DNA of 64,000 nt, taken from contig NZ_AP024885.1 of NCBI RefSeq assembly GCF_024346975.1, positions 434,001 to 498,000 on the forward strand, in the 5' to 3' direction. The notes below the pieces were generated by a model. The model was not told where the DNA came from. It did not search any database and was given only the letters and a program-made list of their open reading frames with translations. Each line of letters begins with the position of its first letter. Within the stretch, counting starts at the first letter, position 1. The DNA is from Vibrio neonatus (GTDB lineage: Bacteria; Pseudomonadota; Gammaproteobacteria; Enterobacterales; Vibrionaceae). Below, in pieces: positions 49,320-60,240 of the stretch. Made by a program: the position numbers and the translations under genes.

Positions 49320-50498
49320 CTAAGGCACTTTAACCTGAGTTGGCTTGATATTTTCGCTTGGATAACAGCCTAGCACTTTCAGGTAACGGGTGATCGTAAC
49401 CAATTCATTAATGGCCGATTGCGCCGCATGTGAATCGAGGTGAGTTTCAAGATCCATATAGAACATCTCTTCCCATGGATTGCCCATGATAGGACGAGAC
49501 TCTAGCTTCTTAATATTGATGTTGTGGCGTTGCAGTACCAATAAGGTTTCTACCAATGAGCCTGCCTCTTGAGAGGTAGACATAATTAAGGTGGTTTTGG
49601 CTGGAATTTGATCGGAAACGCTGAACGCCTTACGCGCAACCACAATAAAGCGAGTATGGTTTTCGGTTTGGTTAGCAATATTTCCCTGCACGTTTTGTAA
49701 GCCGTACAGCTTACCACTGAGTGCATTACCGATAGCCACGGCGTCAGGGCGATTAAGCTCTTTCACTTTTAACATTGCATCGGCGGTGCTAGCACAGGTT
49801 TCTAATTTGGTGCCTTTTAGACGACCTAAGAAGTCACTGCATTGCTGATGAGGCTGAGGGTGAGAATAGATAGTCTTTATGTCTTCTAATCGCACTTCTT
49901 CTGGCGAGAGCAAACAGTGCTCAATCGGCTGAGAGAGTTCACCTACAATATATAGGGTAGTGTGCTGCAACAGGTCATACACTTCGTTGATAGAGCCAGA
50001 GCTGGTGTTCTCGATAGGCAGTACGCCATAGTCAGCATGCCCAGACTCAACGGTTTTAGTCACCTCTTTGAAAGACTCACAATTGAGTTCAATAAGGTCA
50101 GTGTTACGACGGCTAAAGTAATCTTGACTAGCTAAGTGCGAGTATGAACCTTTAGCACCAAGAAAAGCGACGCGAGCCAGAGGCTTACGTTGCAGAGCAG
50201 GGTTCACCAAGTTTTGTAGGTAGGCTTGCTGAAGTAATACTGAGTCTTCGATGATGGTGTAGAACACTTTAGTGATGTATTCCGCATCCAGTTGGTATTT
50301 CTCTTTACCGTTATTGATTAGTTTGACCAACAATTGTTGTTCTCTATCCGCATCTCTGACGGGCTTAGAGGTCTCCACTTTGCTTTTCGCGACTTCTAAG
50401 CTCAAATTACGGCGTTCGGAGAGCAAACTTAGCAGTTTATCGTCAAGAGCATTGAGGCGATTGCGAATATCGTCGAGAGAAAGTGGTGTTTCAGCCAT
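49320..50498 (-). CDS. pheA: Bifunctional chorismate mutase / prephenate dehydratase
   Basis: Makes phenylpyruvate from chorismate for phenylalanine synthesis. It has 392 residues (E. coli 386). Domains in order: chorismate mutase (residues 1-95, RNRLNALDDKLLSLLSERR), dehydratase (about 110-290, VAFLGAKGSYSHLASQDYF, YGVLPIENTSSGSINEV), and an ACT regulatory domain (TTLIMSTSQEAGSLVETL) with the ESRP motif that mediates feedback inhibition (LESRPIMGNPWEE). No phenylalanine leader peptide with an attenuator is evident upstream, unlike E. coli pheL. It directly abuts yjjX. Confidence 0.96.
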   Translation of the reverse strand: MAETPLSLDDIRNRLNALDDKLLSLLSERRNLSLEVAKSKVETSKPVRDADREQQLLVKLINNGKEKYQLDAEYITKVFYTIIEDSVLLQQAYLQNLVNPALQRKPLARVAFLGAKGSYSHLASQDYFSRRNTDLIELNCESFKEVTKTVESGHADYGVLPIENTSSGSINEVYDLLQHTTLYIVGELSQPIEHCLLSPEEVRLEDIKTIYSHPQPHQQCSDFLGRLKGTKLETCASTADAMLKVKELNRPDAVAIGNALSGKLYGLQNVQGNIANQTENHTRFIVVARKAFSVSDQIPAKTTLIMSTSQEAGSLVETLLVLQRHNINIKKLESRPIMGNPWEEMFYMDLETHLDSHAAQSAINELVTITRYLKVLGCYPSENIKPTQVKVP

Positions 50499-50543
50499 TT
50501 CTAATTCCTTTAAATGGTGATTGCGAAAGAGAGTTATAGATCA

Positions 50544-50572
50544 CAATAAGCTATGGCGGGAATTAGGGTCAA
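50544..50572 (-). promoter_or_regulatory. Putative pheA promoter
   Basis: On the minus strand TTGACC (50572-50567), a 17-bp spacer, and TTATTG (50549-50544), about 46-74 bp upstream of pheA. The -10 is weak. Inferred only. Confidence 0.4.
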
Positions 50573-50574
50573 GC

Positions 50575-50604
50575 AAAAACAGCGCCGAAAGGGCGCTGTT
50601 TTTA
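50575..50604 (-). terminator. raiA terminator
   Basis: On the minus strand AAAAACAGCGCC, loop CTTTC, GGCGCTGTTTTTG: a strong stem and T5, 27 bp after the raiA stop. It separates raiA from pheA. Confidence 0.88.
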
Positions 50605-50630
50605 TAAGTTAGTTTATAGATTGATCTTAA

Positions 50631-50978
50631 TTAAACTTCTTCAATCACAGGTTCTTCTGGTTCAACCGGTGCATCGGAATGACTTGCGCGTCGTGCGTCA
50701 GGTTTGTGGCGAAGTTTATTCAGTTGTCGTTCAAGTTTTTGTTCAACTTCATTCACTGCGATATATAAATCGGCATGAACGGCAGAAGCAACTAATTGTC
50801 CTTTTGGTACGCTGATGACTGCTTCAAATCGTTTGTTCTTATTTGGCTCTTCTTGGAAGCTTGCATTGCAACCAATAATGTCGACTTGCCATTTTTCTAG
50901 TTTTTTAAATTTCTCTTCAATATGAGAGCGAATTGCAGAGGTGATTTCAATGTTTTTGCCAGTAATGTTCATTTTCAT
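50631..50978 (-). CDS. raiA: Ribosome-associated translation inhibitor RaiA (YfiA/HPF family)
   Basis: Binds the 30S decoding region of idle ribosomes and inactivates 70S particles in stationary phase. It has 115 residues from the ATG at 50978 (MKMNITGKNIEITS), preceded by GAGG about 11 bp upstream; an ATG at 51005 would add nine atypical residues. The fold is beta-alpha-beta-beta-beta-alpha: LEKWQVDIIG, GQLVASAVHADLYIAVNEVEQKLERQLNK split over the last helix. The C-terminal tail is acidic (EEPVIEEV) as in E. coli RaiA. A perfect CRP palindrome lies about 75 bp upstream; E. coli raiA is also cAMP-CRP controlled. Confidence 0.93.
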   Translation of the reverse strand: MKMNITGKNIEITSAIRSHIEEKFKKLEKWQVDIIGCNASFQEEPNKNKRFEAVISVPKGQLVASAVHADLYIAVNEVEQKLERQLNKLRHKPDARRASHSDAPVEPEEPVIEEV

Positions 50979-51045
50979 ATAGGTCGTTTCCTCTGTGTCT
51001 AACATCTTCCGTTAGGTTCAGATTACGACTTTGATAAAAAATATA

Positions 51046-51061
51046 TGTGATCTAGATCACA
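51046..51061. promoter_or_regulatory. CRP binding site upstream of raiA
   Basis: TGTGATCTAGATCACA is a perfect palindrome matching TGTGA-N6-TCACA. With a -10-like TAATCT (51025-51020, minus strand) the raiA start would be near 51013 and the site centred near -41, a class II position. It could also serve the plus strand. Confidence 0.8.
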
Positions 51062-51089
51062 TTAAAAGCCAGTCAAAAATGGAGACATA

Positions 51090-51167
51090 ATGTTTGTGAT
51101 TATTTGCATATGTTTGCAAGAAAACCCTTGCCGAGACTCGTATTTAGTGTCAAATTTGAATGGATAA
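51090..51167 (+). CDS. Possible 25-residue ORF or part of a small RNA
   Basis: ATG at 51090 with GGAG 5 bp upstream opens MFVIICICLQENPCRDSYLV plus SNLNG, a 25-residue peptide with a hydrophobic N-terminus and three cysteines (6, 8, 14). The stop codon touches a strong plus-strand terminator. No plus-strand promoter is certain; if the CATAAT at 51086 is a -10 box, this stretch would be a non-coding RNA of about 110 nt instead. Only one of these readings can be right. Confidence 0.3.
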   Translation: MFVIICICLQENPCRDSYLVSNLNG

Positions 51168-51205
51168 AGGCGCAGCGAGTTTAGGACTTGCTGCGCCTTT
51201 TTTAG
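51166..51205 (+). terminator. Plus-strand terminator in the raiA-mltF-like gap
   Basis: AAAGGCGCAGCGAGT, loop TTAGG, ACTTGCTGCGCCTTTTTT: a 15-bp stem with one wobble and T6 on the plus strand only. No annotated plus-strand gene precedes it, which implies a short transcript here. Confidence 0.85.
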
Positions 51206-51281
51206 TGAGTAATGGCTCTATTTTTATCGCTACCGACTCGTTGGCTTAACTTAGTACAGTATTAGCACTGCATGATTTTGT

Positions 51282-52733
51282 TTAATCTGAGACATCAAAG
51301 ATCAATTGCACTGGGCTAATCTGTTTATTCAAATCATTATTCAATTCTTCACGCTCACTTTGGATCTCGCCAAGCTGCTTATAAATTGTGTAGTAACGAT
51401 TTATATTGGCAACATACTGCACAGGCTCACGCCCTATGTTTCGCCTTGCCACGATTTCGACATTATTAAACCAGATATTGTGATCGTATCCCTGCTTTAG
51501 CGCTAAGGCTCTCATCCTACGGATTTTGGCTGGGCCTGCATTGTATGACGCTAGGCTAAAGTAAACTTTATTACTTTCATCGATATCAGGGTCACTAAAG
51601 TACCTATCGTGGATAAACCTTAGATACTTGGTTCCAGCATGAATATTATTTTCGACCGGCTTAATGTTAGGGATATTGATATAAGGGTCTTTCGCAGTAG
51701 CTGGCAGTACCTGCATAATGCCTACCGCACCTCGGTGTGAGACTTTACTATTGTCTAGACCTGATTCTTGAAAGGCTTGCGCCGACAGCATCACCCAATC
51801 AATTTGATATTCTTGTCCATAATGCTCAAATAGGTTAGATAAGCTTTCAAGTTTAGCCATTTTTTTCGGGTTTAAGGCGCGGGTTAACCAGCGTGTATCT
51901 TGCAGATACTTCTTATAGATAACATTGCCCAGCAAAGTGCCTCGTTTGGCTGTTTTTAAGTAGCTATTGATCACTTGCTTAAATTCAGGGTTGTGATGAC
52001 GTAAAGCCCAAGCAATTTGTGCATCACTGCGTACAGGGAACTCTTCATGGACTTGAATGTTTTTCATCACGTTTAGCCACAAGCTGGCTTTATGACTATC
52101 AATAATGGTGGCGGGAATTAAGCCTTGATTGACCAATTCCACTAATTCTAGGTCTTGCAGGCTTTCTTGAACAAAATTTACTTGTATAGGAATATGCCCA
52201 CTACTAGACAGTTGCTTGTTGAGCGCTTGGATACTTTCAAAGTAGCTAGAACTTGCTCTGATCCACACTTCCATCCCACTGACTTGCTCAGCAGAAGTAA
52301 TGGGTTCTTGTGAATTATGAGTAAGGAACAGTTCGTTGACCCCAGTAAGGATAGGGGTGCTGAAGTCGACTTCTTTTTTGCGCCGCTCAGTAATGGTGAG
52401 ATTAGCAATCGCCACATCGCCTTGACCATCGTTTAACGCATCAAACAGCGCATCTCGAGTGACAGGGATAATTTTAATCCGCATGTAAGGATGTTTTTTC
52501 TTCAAGCTAAGCTCAAAGTGATGTAATTGCTCGGCGATGATGCCTTTTGGTCTGCCACCTTCTACATAGTAAAAACCAAGATCAGCAGCCACTAAAGCGC
52601 GAACCACGCCTTTTTCTTTGATGACTTTATAATCACCAATATAGGTGTTCTTTTGGATTGGAGACAGTTCAAGTGCCTGTGTCGGTAAGGACAGCAGGAC
52701 AGAGGCAAGTAGCCCCAGCATAAGATTTTTCAT
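51282..52733 (-). CDS. MltF-like membrane-bound lytic transglycosylase
   Basis: A 483-residue envelope protein. A signal sequence (MKNLMLGLLASVLLSL, cleavage near TQA) is followed by a periplasmic substrate-binding-like domain (about 35-265, IIPVTRDALFDALNDGQGDVAIANLTIT, split here by strand breaks) and a C-terminal SLT lysozyme-like domain: MLSAQAFQESGLDNSKVSHR with catalytic Glu, GAVGIMQVLPATA, and FSLASYNAGPAKI. This order defines MltF, a peptidoglycan transglycosylase regulated by its binding domain. It lacks a clear lipobox. I leave the symbol open because another MltF gene usually lies elsewhere in Vibrio. Confidence 0.88.
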   Translation of the reverse strand: MKNLMLGLLASVLLSLPTQALELSPIQKNTYIGDYKVIKEKGVVRALVAADLGFYYVEGGRPKGIIAEQLHHFELSLKKKHPYMRIKIIPVTRDALFDALNDGQGDVAIANLTITERRKKEVDFSTPILTGVNELFLTHNSQEPITSAEQVSGMEVWIRASSSYFESIQALNKQLSSSGHIPIQVNFVQESLQDLELVELVNQGLIPATIIDSHKASLWLNVMKNIQVHEEFPVRSDAQIAWALRHHNPEFKQVINSYLKTAKRGTLLGNVIYKKYLQDTRWLTRALNPKKMAKLESLSNLFEHYGQEYQIDWVMLSAQAFQESGLDNSKVSHRGAVGIMQVLPATAKDPYINIPNIKPVENNIHAGTKYLRFIHDRYFSDPDIDESNKVYFSLASYNAGPAKIRRMRALALKQGYDHNIWFNNVEIVARRNIGREPVQYVANINRYYTIYKQLGEIQSEREELNNDLNKQISPVQLIFDVSD

Positions 52734-52778
52734 ACAACATTCCGTGTTGGTTTATGAAAAAGTGGCACGTGCACCACA

Positions 52779-52806
52779 GCGAGATGTTAAATATTTAACA
52801 TCTCGC
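52779..52806. repeat. 28-bp perfect palindrome between the MltF-like gene and bamD
   Basis: GCGAGATGTTAAAT joined directly to ATTTAACATCTCGC: perfect 14+14 palindrome with no loop and no T-run. It lies 17 bp after the bamD stop codon, so it may act as a 3' processing hairpin or weak terminator for bamD, or as a protein-binding site. Confidence 0.75.
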
Positions 52807-52822
52807 TTCTTAAATTTAACAC

Positions 52823-53548
52823 TTAAAGTGGATTTAGCTCAATGAGTTTTTCAGTTCGAGCCACGGCATCATCTAATTTAAGTTCTTGATAGGCGATAAG
52901 TTGTAAGCGTAAAGACTTACGTGCTGCCTCAGTATCAGGGTAGCTACGTTGCAATTCTTGACAGCGGTTGATGGCCGCAATCCATGCTTTACGACGGATG
53001 TAAAAATCGGCAGAAGCATAGTCATAGTCAGCCAGACGCTTTTTCAACGCTATCATGCGTTGCTCGGCATCTTCTGCATATGCACTGGTAGGGTAACGCT
53101 GCAATAAACGTTTGAAGTCAGAAAATGCTTGTTTGACGGGTTCAGGATCTCGATCAGAACGATCGATGTTAAACACATCATGCAAAAAGTTTCTGTCTTG
53201 CGCCATATGCGTTAAACCACGCATATATAAAACCCAGTCAGATCTTTCATGGGTTGGGTTTAAGCGAATAAAACGCTCGATGGTAGCAAGAGCCAATGGA
53301 AGCTCATCATTTTTGTAATACGCATATATAAGATCAAGTTGCACTTGTTCTGAATACGGACCAAATGGATAGCGAGAATCTAAAGCTTCTAGCTTTTCTA
53401 CAGCAGACGACCAAGAGCCAGCTCGGAGTGAAGTCTGAGCATCTGCATACAATTGTGAAGGTGGTACATCGGGTACAATTTCATCGCTACTGCTGCATCC
53501 GAAAAGCAACATAGCAGACAAAAGGCCGACTAGAGTTTGATGTTTCAT
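52823..53548 (-). CDS. bamD: Outer membrane assembly lipoprotein BamD (ComL)
   Basis: Essential lipoprotein of the BAM complex that inserts beta-barrel proteins. It has 241 residues from the ATG at 53548 (MKHQTLVGLLSAMLLFGC), with lipobox LFGC and lipidation at C18. TPR-like repeats follow, with the characteristic RYPFGPYSEQVQLDLIYAYY, RFIRLNPTHER and DRSDRDPEPVKQAFSDF segments. In-frame ATGs at 53566 and 53572 would add six to eight residues before the signal peptide; SD sequences are weak at all three. It is divergent from rluD, as in E. coli. Confidence 0.94.
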   Translation of the reverse strand: MKHQTLVGLLSAMLLFGCSSSDEIVPDVPPSQLYADAQTSLRAGSWSSAVEKLEALDSRYPFGPYSEQVQLDLIYAYYKNDELPLALATIERFIRLNPTHERSDWVLYMRGLTHMAQDRNFLHDVFNIDRSDRDPEPVKQAFSDFKRLLQRYPTSAYAEDAEQRMIALKKRLADYDYASADFYIRRKAWIAAINRCQELQRSYPDTEAARKSLRLQLIAYQELKLDDAVARTEKLIELNPL

Positions 53549-53687
53549 ATTAAAACGCGAAGCCATGCTCAATTAAATTATTTCCTAGGTTGCCGTTACA
53601 ATCGGCGAGTAAGCAGATACAATAACGGAAACGCTTATTTTTTCATATAAACAAGCATTAGTCCCACTGTTTTTTAAAAAGTTAGAT

Positions 53688-54662
53688 ATGGCCCAGCAGA
53701 TAGAATTAAAAAGTACCGTAAAAGAGAGTCAACTAGGTCAACGCCTAGACCAGGCCATCGCAGAATTGTTCGATGAGTTTTCCCGTTCGCGTTTAAAAGA
53801 ATGGTTACTCGCCGGAAAAGTCAGCGTTGATGGTGCCGTTGTCACAAAAGCTCGCGTTAGGGTAATGGGTGGTGAGGACATTGTTGTTTTGGCAGAAATC
53901 GAAGATGAAGAACGATGGGAAGCCCAAGACATACCTTTAGACATTGTTTATGAAGATGAAGATCTGTTAGTGATCAATAAGCCTAGAGGCCTAGTGGTTC
54001 ACCCTGGAGCAGGTACTCCAGATGGCACAGTATTGAATGCACTATTGCATCATTACCCTCAGATTGCCGAAGTACCGCGTGCGGGTATCGTGCATCGTCT
54101 TGATAAAGACACCACAGGTTTGATGGTAGTGGCAAAAAATGTCCCTACGCAAACTCGCTTAGTGCGTACTTTGCAAAAACGCCGTATTACTCGTGAATAC
54201 GAAGCGATTGCGATTGGTAAAATGACCGCTGGTGGCATGATTGATAAAGCTATCGGACGTCACTCAACCAAACGCATCTTAATGGCAGTCAGTGAATTCG
54301 GTAAGCCAGCAATCACTCACTATCGTGTTGCTGAGCGTTTCCGTGAGCACACACGTATTCGACTACGTCTAGAAACAGGCCGTACTCACCAAATTCGTGT
54401 ACACATGTCTTACTTACAACATCCACTGCTAGGTGATATCGCCTATGGTGGTCGTGCACGTATTCCAAAAGGCGCAACAGAAGAACTGACTACTATGATC
54501 CGCAGTTTTGATCGTCAGGCTCTACACGCGGTTATGCTGAAGTTTGTGCATCCAACAACAGGCGAAGAAATGCAATTTCATGCTCCTGTTCCTGATGACA
54601 TGATTGAGATGGCTGAAGCGCTGCGCCAAGATATGCGCGACAACTACGAAGACGAATATTAA
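53688..54662 (+). CDS. rluD: 23S rRNA pseudouridine(1911/1915/1917) synthase
   Basis: Makes three pseudouridines in helix 69 of 23S rRNA. It has 324 residues (E. coli 326). An S4 RNA-binding domain covers about residues 15-70 (LGQRLDQAIAELFDEFSRSRLKEWL split by helix ends). The catalytic motif is GIVHRLDKDTTGLMVVAKN with the nucleophilic Asp, followed by RLRLETGRTHQIRVH and HPLLGDIAYGG. pgeF follows 2 bp after the stop codon, so the two are co-translated. Confidence 0.96.
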   Translation: MAQQIELKSTVKESQLGQRLDQAIAELFDEFSRSRLKEWLLAGKVSVDGAVVTKARVRVMGGEDIVVLAEIEDEERWEAQDIPLDIVYEDEDLLVINKPRGLVVHPGAGTPDGTVLNALLHHYPQIAEVPRAGIVHRLDKDTTGLMVVAKNVPTQTRLVRTLQKRRITREYEAIAIGKMTAGGMIDKAIGRHSTKRILMAVSEFGKPAITHYRVAERFREHTRIRLRLETGRTHQIRVHMSYLQHPLLGDIAYGGRARIPKGATEELTTMIRSFDRQALHAVMLKFVHPTTGEEMQFHAPVPDDMIEMAEALRQDMRDNYEDEY

Positions 54663-54664
54663 TC

Positions 54665-55387
54665 ATGAGTTACTTGCATCCCAATTGGAACGTAGCAAAT
54701 TGCGTAAAGTCCATTAGCTCCACTCGCAAAGGTGGTTTTTCTGTGGGCGATTTTGCCAGTCTCAATTTAGGGATGCATGTTAATGATGATCCGGTTACGG
54801 TGCAGAAAAACCGCGATCATCTCGCTCAATTAAGCAATATGCCGTCACCTCCGGTATGGATGAATCAAACTCACTCCACTACAGTAGTTGAGTTAACCGA
54901 GCCAACGACTGAAACTATCGAAGCTGACGCACTCGTAACTTCAGTGCCGGGTGTAGTGTGTAGCGTTATGACTGCGGATTGTCTGCCAGTATTGTTTGCC
55001 AGTGCTGATGGAACAAAAGTAGCCAGTACACATGCTGGTTGGCGCGGCTTGGTGGGAGGGATTTTAGAAAATACCTTGAGTCACTTTTCTGGCCCCGTAG
55101 TCGCTTGGATTGGTCCTGCCATTAGTTTGGATGCTTTTGAAGTGGGCGATGAAGTCCGAGAGCAGTTTATTCAAGTAAACAGCGATGATGCGGTCGCGTT
55201 TCATCAACACAAACCGGGTAAGTGGATGGCCGATCTTCCTTTATTGGCTAAATTACGATTACAAAGAGCAGGTTGCGATCACATCTCGCTATCTGGTTTA
55301 TGTACTTACCAAGATCAAGAGCGTTTCTTTTCCTATCGCAGACAAGCCTCAACAGGTCGTCAATCTAGCTTTATTTGGATTGAATAG
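54665..55387 (+). CDS. pgeF: Peptidoglycan editing factor PgeF (YfiH, laccase-domain protein)
   Basis: A 240-residue copper/zinc-binding protein of the multicopper polyphenol oxidase (DUF152) family. In E. coli it removes peptides wrongly carrying L-Ser from peptidoglycan precursors (PgeF). Signatures: QTHSTTVVEL (metal His), VVCSVMTADCLPVLFA (Cys), VASTHAGWRGLVGGI (His), IGPAISLDAFEVG, and the end RFFSYRRQASTGRQ. It lies 2 bp after rluD and is followed by the clpB heat-shock promoter. Confidence 0.92.
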   Translation: MSYLHPNWNVANCVKSISSTRKGGFSVGDFASLNLGMHVNDDPVTVQKNRDHLAQLSNMPSPPVWMNQTHSTTVVELTEPTTETIEADALVTSVPGVVCSVMTADCLPVLFASADGTKVASTHAGWRGLVGGILENTLSHFSGPVVAWIGPAISLDAFEVGDEVREQFIQVNSDDAVAFHQHKPGKWMADLPLLAKLRLQRAGCDHISLSGLCTYQDQERFFSYRRQASTGRQSSFIWIE

Positions 55388-55411
55388 TTTACCTGCATAA
55401 TTCCTGTAGCA

Positions 55412-55440
55412 CTTGAAATTAGCCTTACAAGCCCCCATAT
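55412..55440 (+). promoter_or_regulatory. Sigma32 (heat-shock) promoter of clpB
   Basis: CTTGAA (55412-55417), a 15-bp spacer, CCCCATAT (55433-55440), a near-perfect match to the RpoH consensus CTTGAAA-N11-15-CCCCATNT, about 73 bp upstream of clpB. Confidence 0.88.
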
Positions 55441-55512
55441 AACTAGTATACCAATCACAAAGCGATACGTACGGTTGGTACCCTAGTCATCAATTGCTCT
55501 CAGGAGGCCAAT

Positions 55513-58089
55513 ATGCGTTATGATCGACTAACCGGCAAATTTCAAGCCGCCCTCTCAGATGCCCAATCCTTGGCTGTAGGTCGAGATCATCAATATATAG
55601 AACCTAGCCACCTTTTATTCTCTTTGCTCGATCAAGAGGGTGGTAGTGTAAGACCGCTTCTGACTATGCTAAAAGTTGACCTTGTTCAACTGCGCGCTCA
55701 ACTGTCCGATAAATTAGATAGCTTTCCCAAAGTCAGTGGTATGGCCGCTGATGTACAGGTTTCTGCGACATTAACTAAATTACTTAACCTGTGTGATAAA
55801 TTTGCGCAAAAACGTAATGATAGCTACATCTCCTCAGAGCTATTTTTACAAGCCGCAATTAACGACAGTAGCCAACTTGGACCAATGCTGAAAGCGCAAG
55901 GGGTTACCGAGAAGAAAATCATCGATGCCATCGAAAAGATCACCGGTGGTCAAAAGGTCGATGATCCTAGTGCAGAAGATCAAAGACAAGCACTCAGCAA
56001 ATACACTATTGATTTAACTGAGCGTGCAGAGCAGGGCAAACTCGACCCTGTTATTGGTCGTGATGATGAGATTCGTCGCACCATTCAAGTATTGCAACGC
56101 AGAACCAAAAACAACCCTGTGCTTATCGGTGAACCCGGTGTGGGTAAAACCGCTATCGTCGAAGGCTTAGCACAACGAATTATCAATGATGAAGTCCCTG
56201 AAGGCCTAAAAGGACGTCGAGTTCTTTCTTTAGATATGGGGGCATTGATTGCCGGTGCTAAATATCGCGGTGAATTTGAAGAACGTTTAAAAGCGGTGCT
56301 TAACGAACTAGCCCAAGAAAATGGCAATATCATTTTGTTCATTGATGAAATGCACACCGTAGTGGGCGCAGGTAAAGGCGACGGCGCAATGGATGCCGGT
56401 AATATGCTAAAACCAGCTCTAGCGCGTGGTGATTTACACTGCGTGGGCGCAACAACACTGGATGAACATAGACAATACATCGAAAAAGATCCGGCACTGG
56501 AACGTCGTTTCCAAAAAGTGCTGGTGGATGAGCCTAGTGTTGAAGACACCATCGCTATTTTACGTGGTTTAAAAGAGAAGTATGAACTTCACCACCATGT
56601 TGATATTACCGATCCGGCTATCGTAGCGGCGGCCACCTTGTCACATCGCTATGTGTCTGATCGTCAGCTTCCTGATAAAGCCATCGATTTGATTGATGAA
56701 GCGGCGTCTTCTATTCGTATGCAGATCGATTCAAAACCGGAAGCGATGGATAAACTCGATCGTAAAATCATCCAATTGAAAATGGAGCAACAAGCGCTCA
56801 ATAAAGAAGATGATGATGCCAGCCGTAAACGGGTTGCCTTGATCAACGAAGAGTTATCAGACAAAGAACGCCAATATGCTGAGCTAGATGAAGTATGGAC
56901 AGCAGAAAAAGCGTCACTATCTGGCACGCAAGATATCAAAGCTGAACTAGAGCAAGCTCGTTTAGATATTGAATTTGCCCGTCGAGCAGGTGATCTGAAT
57001 CGTATGTCTGAATTGCAATACGGTCGCATTCCGGATTTAGAAAAACAGTTGCAGTTAGCCTCTGACGCAGAGCAAAAAGAACTGACCTTACTGAAAAACA
57101 AAGTAGGGGATGCCGAAATTGCCGAAGTGCTATCCAAACAAACCGGTATTCCAGTTGCTAAAATGTTGGAAGCAGAAAAATCCAAACTTTTGCGTATGGA
57201 AGAAGATCTACACCAAAAAGTGATTGGTCAAAACGAAGCCGTAAGTGCTGTGGCTGATGCCATTCGCCGTAGTCGAGCAGGATTGTCCGATCCAAACAAA
57301 CCGATTGGTTCTTTCTTATTCTTAGGTCCAACTGGGGTAGGTAAAACCGAACTGTGTAAAACATTGGCTCACTTCCTATTTGATAGTGAAGAGGCAATGG
57401 TGCGCATTGATATGTCAGAGTTCATGGAAAAACATTCTGTGGCTCGACTAGTGGGCGCGCCTCCGGGCTATGTTGGTTATGAAGAAGGCGGTTACCTTAC
57501 TGAGGCTGTAAGACGTCGTCCATATTCTGTTATCTTGCTTGATGAAGTAGAGAAAGCGCATCCAGATGTGTTCAATATTTTATTACAAGTATTAGATGAT
57601 GGACGCTTAACCGATGGACAAGGTCGCACTGTTGATTTTAGAAATACCGTATTGATCATGACGTCTAATTTGGGCTCAACAGAAATCCATGCAGGATTTG
57701 GTGAAAGCTCGTACGCTCAAATGAAAGAACAAGTGATGGATGTGGTGAAAAATCATTTCCGCCCTGAGTTCCTAAACCGAGTGGATGAAAGTGTGGTATT
57801 CCACCCATTAGCACAGAAACACATTCGCAATATTGCGTCTATTCAGTTGCAAGCATTGGTAGAACGTTTGGAAGCGAAAGATTACCCAATGTCTATTAGT
57901 GATGAAGCATTGGATAAAATTGCGCAAATTGGCTTTGATCCTGTTTATGGGGCAAGACCACTAAAACGTGCAATCCAACAATATGTTGAAAATCCATTAG
58001 CTAAATCACTACTTTCTGGGAAATTTGTACCAGGACAAGTGATTGAGTTAACTGTTGAAGGCGATGATATCGTAGCGAAACAAAGCTAA
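55513..58089 (+). CDS. clpB: ATP-dependent chaperone ClpB
   Basis: Hexameric AAA+ disaggregase working with DnaK to rescue aggregated proteins. It has 858 residues (E. coli 857). The N-domain is residues 1-145. NBD1: Walker [14 protein letters not shown], Walker [12 protein letters not shown]. The coiled-coil M-domain lies around 400-520. NBD2: Walker [15 protein letters not shown], Walker [12 protein letters not shown], pore loop GYVGYEEGG, and the sensor segment [15 protein letters not shown] lies 6-10 bp before the ATG. A sigma32 promoter precedes it. The rRNA operon follows after 500 bp. Confidence 0.97.
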   Translation: MRYDRLTGKFQAALSDAQSLAVGRDHQYIEPSHLLFSLLDQEGGSVRPLLTMLKVDLVQLRAQLSDKLDSFPKVSGMAADVQVSATLTKLLNLCDKFAQKRNDSYISSELFLQAAINDSSQLGPMLKAQGVTEKKIIDAIEKITGGQKVDDPSAEDQRQALSKYTIDLTERAEQGKLDPVIGRDDEIRRTIQVLQRRTKNNPVLIGEPGVGKTAIVEGLAQRIINDEVPEGLKGRRVLSLDMGALIAGAKYRGEFEERLKAVLNELAQENGNIILFIDEMHTVVGAGKGDGAMDAGNMLKPALARGDLHCVGATTLDEHRQYIEKDPALERRFQKVLVDEPSVEDTIAILRGLKEKYELHHHVDITDPAIVAAATLSHRYVSDRQLPDKAIDLIDEAASSIRMQIDSKPEAMDKLDRKIIQLKMEQQALNKEDDDASRKRVALINEELSDKERQYAELDEVWTAEKASLSGTQDIKAELEQARLDIEFARRAGDLNRMSELQYGRIPDLEKQLQLASDAEQKELTLLKNKVGDAEIAEVLSKQTGIPVAKMLEAEKSKLLRMEEDLHQKVIGQNEAVSAVADAIRRSRAGLSDPNKPIGSFLFLGPTGVGKTELCKTLAHFLFDSEEAMVRIDMSEFMEKHSVARLVGAPPGYVGYEEGGYLTEAVRRRPYSVILLDEVEKAHPDVFNILLQVLDDGRLTDGQGRTVDFRNTVLIMTSNLGSTEIHAGFGESSYAQMKEQVMDVVKNHFRPEFLNRVDESVVFHPLAQKHIRNIASIQLQALVERLEAKDYPMSISDEALDKIAQIGFDPVYGARPLKRAIQQYVENPLAKSLLSGKFVPGQVIELTVEGDDIVAKQS

Positions 58090-58187
58090 TGACGGTTATT
58101 ATTCGCTTATAAAAGCGACGAAAACGGTTGCTTTGACTGAAAAATAGCCAACCAAACAGTTTTATTTAAAAAACTGCATTTTAGGGG

Positions 58188-58215
58188 TTGTCAGGGGGCG
58201 TTTTATTCTTATAAT
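58188..58215 (+). promoter_or_regulatory. rRNA operon promoter P1
   Basis: TTGTCA (58188-58193), 16-bp spacer, TATAAT (58210-58215), followed by GC-rich GCGCCTCC, the discriminator typical of stringently controlled promoters. An AT-rich UP-like stretch lies upstream. Confidence 0.8.
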
Positions 58216-58290
58216 GCGCCTCCGTTGTCACGATAAACTTCGCTGACAACAAGTGGTGCTAAAAAGATGAAATGATTAATAAAAAAGTGG

Positions 58291-58318
58291 TTGACACTGG
58301 TAATTATCTCATTAGAAT
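58291..58318 (+). promoter_or_regulatory. rRNA operon promoter P2
   Basis: TTGACA (58291-58296), 16-bp spacer, TAGAAT (58313-58318), with AT-rich sequence upstream. The start would be near 58325. Confidence 0.75.
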
Positions 58319-58356
58319 ACACCACTCGCTCAAAGGGGGTAACCCTTGAAAGCAAC

Positions 58357-58367
58357 GCTCTTTAACA
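58357..58367 (+). promoter_or_regulatory. boxA antitermination element in the 16S leader
   Basis: GCTCTTTAACA matches the boxA core that recruits the Nus antitermination factors to rRNA transcripts. Confidence 0.8.
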
Positions 58368-58596
58368 ATTTAAACCTATCAATCTGTGTGGGCACTCGTT
58401 GATGATAATCGAAAAGATTTATCAATGAACTGAGTGACCAATACAATGATTTTTAATCATTGGCACAGTCAATTCATTACTATTCTGTTGGAATAGTAAT
58501 AGCTTTAAAATTACTTCTTTATTTATAAAGAAAGAGTTTTGAAGTCAGTATTCATTGAGCCGGTCGCCTTTTTACAAGAGCGGCCAAAAAAACTTT

Positions 58597-60148
<1,552 letters not shown>

Positions 60149-60240
60149 TACGATGATTATTCACGATGAGTGTCCACACAGATTGATATGGTTTAGAAAG
60201 TAAAGAGATTCGAGATGTCCCCCAAGACATCTCACTTAGT

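Larger units (their letters stand above)
58090..58596 (+). other. Gap between clpB and 16S: rRNA operon promoter and leader
   Basis: About 500 bp without a protein gene. It holds a weak hairpin shortly after clpB (AAAGCGAC / GTTGCTTT, about 58112-58134), the AT-rich stretch upstream of the promoters, promoters P1 and P2, boxA and the 16S leader with its processing stem. Confidence 0.8.

Noticed and set aside
56085-57397. Minus-strand ORFs of 79-173 codons inside clpB
   Set aside because: They are antisense to a well-conserved coding sequence and reflect its codon bias; no motif or ribosome binding site.
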